From contig OX104115.1 of the NCBI GenBank assembly GCA_944474755.1, positions 68,300,993 through 68,364,992 on the forward strand: DNA of 64,000 bases. The letters run 5' to 3'. The position numbers and the translations under genes are program-made. Below are positions 61,980-64,000 of the stretch, piece after piece (the stretch's first letter is position 1; every line of letters begins with the position of its first letter). Source of the stretch: Limnoperna fortunei (lineage: Eukaryota > Mollusca > Bivalvia > Mytilida > Modiolidae). Under the pieces are notes generated by a model. The model was given only the letters and a program-made list of their open reading frames with translations. It ran no database searches and was not told the DNA's origin.

Positions 61980-63867
61980 ATCGTGACCACATAGATGCTC
62001 TCAGTTTCCTGAAATTTAAAGATCAGGCTCCAATGAAAAAAGTATTGGAAGAAAAACTCAATGAAAATGATGAAGCAATTACTTCTGCCATGAAAGTTGC
62101 CTATCATCTGGCAGTAACCGACCAACCCAAGAGCCAGTTTTCAGCTACCGTAGATTTGTTAGACTCTGTAGGGTTAAATTTGTCATCAAAGCTTTGTAAA
62201 GCCAAGAATGCTAATTATGTCAGTCAAACTTCTGTAACTGAATATCAGTCATGTATGGCCCAGAGTATTATGTTAAATGTTGTTAATGATGTAAATTTAT
62301 CAAATTTTTTTTCTGTTATGGTAGATGAGAGTACTGATAGGGCAAATAAAAAGCGACTTATGATGTATTGTCAGTATTTCAAAGATGATGAAATTTACTC
62401 AGACTTTTTGGCAAATATCCAAATTACATCTGCAACTGCGGATGCCAGCACAATTTACAGTGCTATGGTTTCATGTTTGGCTGAGAAAGGTATAGACATC
62501 AGTAACCTTATTGGCATTGGAACTGATGGTGCCAGTGTAATGACTGGCAAGCACAACGGTGTTGTAAAAAAGTTTCAAAATGAAAATCCTGAAATTCTAG
62601 GTGTTCATTGTTCCGCCCACCGTTGTGCACTGGCTACATCTCAAGCTGCTCAATTTGTCCCTGATATAAAGCATTACTCGAGGGTTTTATCAAATGTTTT
62701 CCATTTTTTTAGTGGTTCAGCTCAGAGATGTAACAAGCTAAGAGAAATACAATTATTGTTAGATGTACCACTATTAAAGTATGCAGATATTCACTCTGTT
62801 AGGTGGCTAAGTCTAGATAGGGCTGTTCATGTAATATATAGAACATATCCTGCCTTATGTGTGGCTTTAGAGCATGAAGGTAGTACAATGCCACAGCTAA
62901 GGGTCTTGCTCATGAGGTACAGCAGTACAAATTTATTGCAATCACTCATATGTTGTTAGATATTTTACCTCTTCTGTCAAAATTGTGTAAGATTTTTCAG
63001 ACAGATTGTTTAGATTTTAGTACTGTAAAGCCTGTAGTTAGTAGCACTGTTGATTGTTTGTCAAATCTTTGTGAAATTAAGGGAGAGTTTGTTAAAAAGT
63101 TAGAAACCTTTGTTAAGGTTGTTAATGGTAAAACTTTGTATATCAGACCACCTGATGAATCTAGCAAAGGTGTTATTGACAGTTCTATTTGTAAAAATAG
63201 TAGTATTGATGTTGATGTTGAGTCAGACAATGAGTGTGATGATGATGAGGTAGATGTACAAACAGACAACCTTTATAGCACTGAGCTTAGGTACTATGAA
63301 CAGCAAAATGTAGTTGAAAAAGATTGTAAATTGTATGTTGAGAAAGTTTGTGAAAACCTTCAAGCTAGGTTTGGGTCAGACACAGATGTTATGTCAAATT
63401 TTCAAATTTTATTACCTTGTAATATCAAATTGTCAAAGGGTCAGGCAGGAAATGGTTTAAATGAAGTTAGTGCCTTGTATGATCACTTTCAGAAAACTCT
63501 TAGTGTTTCCAAACACCAAGTCATCACAGAGTATAAGCAGTATAAAGGCATGATTATGGCTGACTATCAAGACATGTCTCTCAAGCAAGTCTTGAGTGTT
63601 TTTTCAAGCAAGTTCATTGACATTGTTCCATCTATCATTGTATTATTAAAAATAGCCATTGTTGTACCAATGTCAAGTGTATCATGTGAAAGAGGGTTTT
63701 CTACCCAGAACAGAATTGTTTCAAGTTACAGAACATCAATGAACTGTTCAACACTAAATACCCTGATGACAATAAAAGAGCATGGATGCTCCATCAAAAA
63801 CTTCAACTTCGCTCCTGCTTTGAGCATTTGGAATAAAAACAAAAGCAGGAGGATTTACAATTATTAG
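61980..63867 (+). pseudogene. hAT transposase exon 2, frame-shifted
   Basis: The acceptor ctattttag ends at 61979. The first codon, AAT, is split across the splice, and the frame continues RDHIDALSFLKFKDQAP into the long frame that reads past 62033. That frame is lost at about 62888, and 62890-63867 continues in another frame (ATAKGLAHEVQQYKFIAITH...) to TAG at 63865-63867. Confidence 0.88.
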
Positions 63868-63969
63868 TGACTATAAACTGTAAATGTTTTTTATATGTTA
63901 TATATATGTTTTGTATACCATGTGCTGGAAAATAGTTGCTTTTGTTGTGATTAGTGCTCTTTATATGAT

Positions 63970-63975
63970 AATAAA
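63970..63975 (+). terminator. Poly(A) signal of the hAT transposase gene
   Basis: AATAAA lies about 105 bp after the transposase stop codon, in an AT-rich stretch. Confidence 0.6.
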
Positions 63976-64000
63976 ATGTATTTTAGCTCTATCAGTGTTA

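Larger units (their letters stand above)
60188..63867 (+). pseudogene. hAT transposase gene, two exons, one frameshift
   Basis: The joined gene codes for about 720 residues, normal for a hAT transposase. Order: a C..C...H..H zinc finger near residues 55-95, the first acidic motif VMVDESTDR, the second GIGTDGASVMTGKHNGV with HCSAHRCA after it, an acidic D/E-rich insert (VDVESDNECDDDEVDV), and the C-terminal dimerisation block PMSSVSCERGFSTQNRIV. By family knowledge the RNase H-like catalytic residues are D, D and E; the E of SCERGFS is my candidate for the third. It resembles the hAT-derived ZNF862/KIAA1586-like group, from memory. One base appears missing near 62888: the frame stops at 62957-62959, while the next frame is open from 62890 to the end. 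Either a recent mutation or a sequencing error would explain this. Confidence 0.88.
59347..64000 (+). mobile_element. hAT-type DNA transposon, left end and body; right end outside the window
   Basis: The left terminus starts CAGGGCCTAATCTAGACGG, preceded by a candidate 8 bp target site ttaacatc. Within 115 bp come repeated GGCGA / TCGCC motifs in both orientations, typical of hAT subterminal transposase-binding sites. A somewhat CpG-richer leader (59520-59760) and a two-exon transposase gene on the plus strand follow. No complementary GGCCCTG terminus appears before 64000. It is antisense to THOC2. Confidence 0.75.

Noticed and set aside
62997..63269. 90-codon minus-strand Ser/Thr-rich open frame
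   Set aside because: It is the complement of the transposase acidic region (Asp/Glu codons read as Ser/Thr).

Overview
The window is animal nuclear DNA: AT-rich, intron-heavy and crowded with short non-autonomous transposable elements and their tandem-repeat cores. The repeat style (elements with a palindromic start, a core of 146-182 bp tandem units and a GACGGACG-type tail) is what I associate with bivalve molluscs, perhaps a mussel. That taxonomic guess is inference from repeat style and was not searched.

The dominant gene is THOC2, the large scaffold subunit of the THO/TREX mRNA-export complex, on the minus strand. I could place 34 exons between 59137 and 14862. Their reading phases join without a break into 1,469 codons plus a stop. 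The first exon in the window matches about residue 160 of vertebrate THOC2, so the N-terminal exons lie beyond the right edge. The order is the conserved helical body (exons w1-w22), then a lysine/glutamate-rich tail (w24-w26), then a string of small arginine/serine-type exons (w27-w34), some of which look like duplicates of each other.

The right end (59347 to beyond 64000) holds a hAT-type DNA transposon on the plus strand. It has a CAGGG-type terminus with subterminal GGCGA/TCGCC repeats, a two-exon transposase gene broken by one frameshift, and a poly(A) signal. Its intron carries a second element made of seven units of exactly 146 bp. If the THOC2 start lies beyond 64000, the hAT element sits antisense inside a THOC2 intron, with another element nested inside it.

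The left end (1-14860) lies downstream of THOC2 and has no convincing gene. It holds a nearly perfect 2.96 kb tandem duplication (1340-7254) and several tandem arrays (about 180 bp at 8.9-10 kb, 161 bp at 10.8-11.5 kb, about 166 bp at 13.3-14.1 kb).

THOC2 introns carry MITEs with clear termini (15333-15915, 21086-21560, 21760-22708, 37117-38301, 40176-40287), a 43 bp minisatellite, SINE-like repeats and further tandem-core elements. The small exon w30 is squeezed between two MITEs, one of which ends 10 bp from its splice donor hexamer. I see no CRISPR array, rRNA, tRNA or prokaryotic system.
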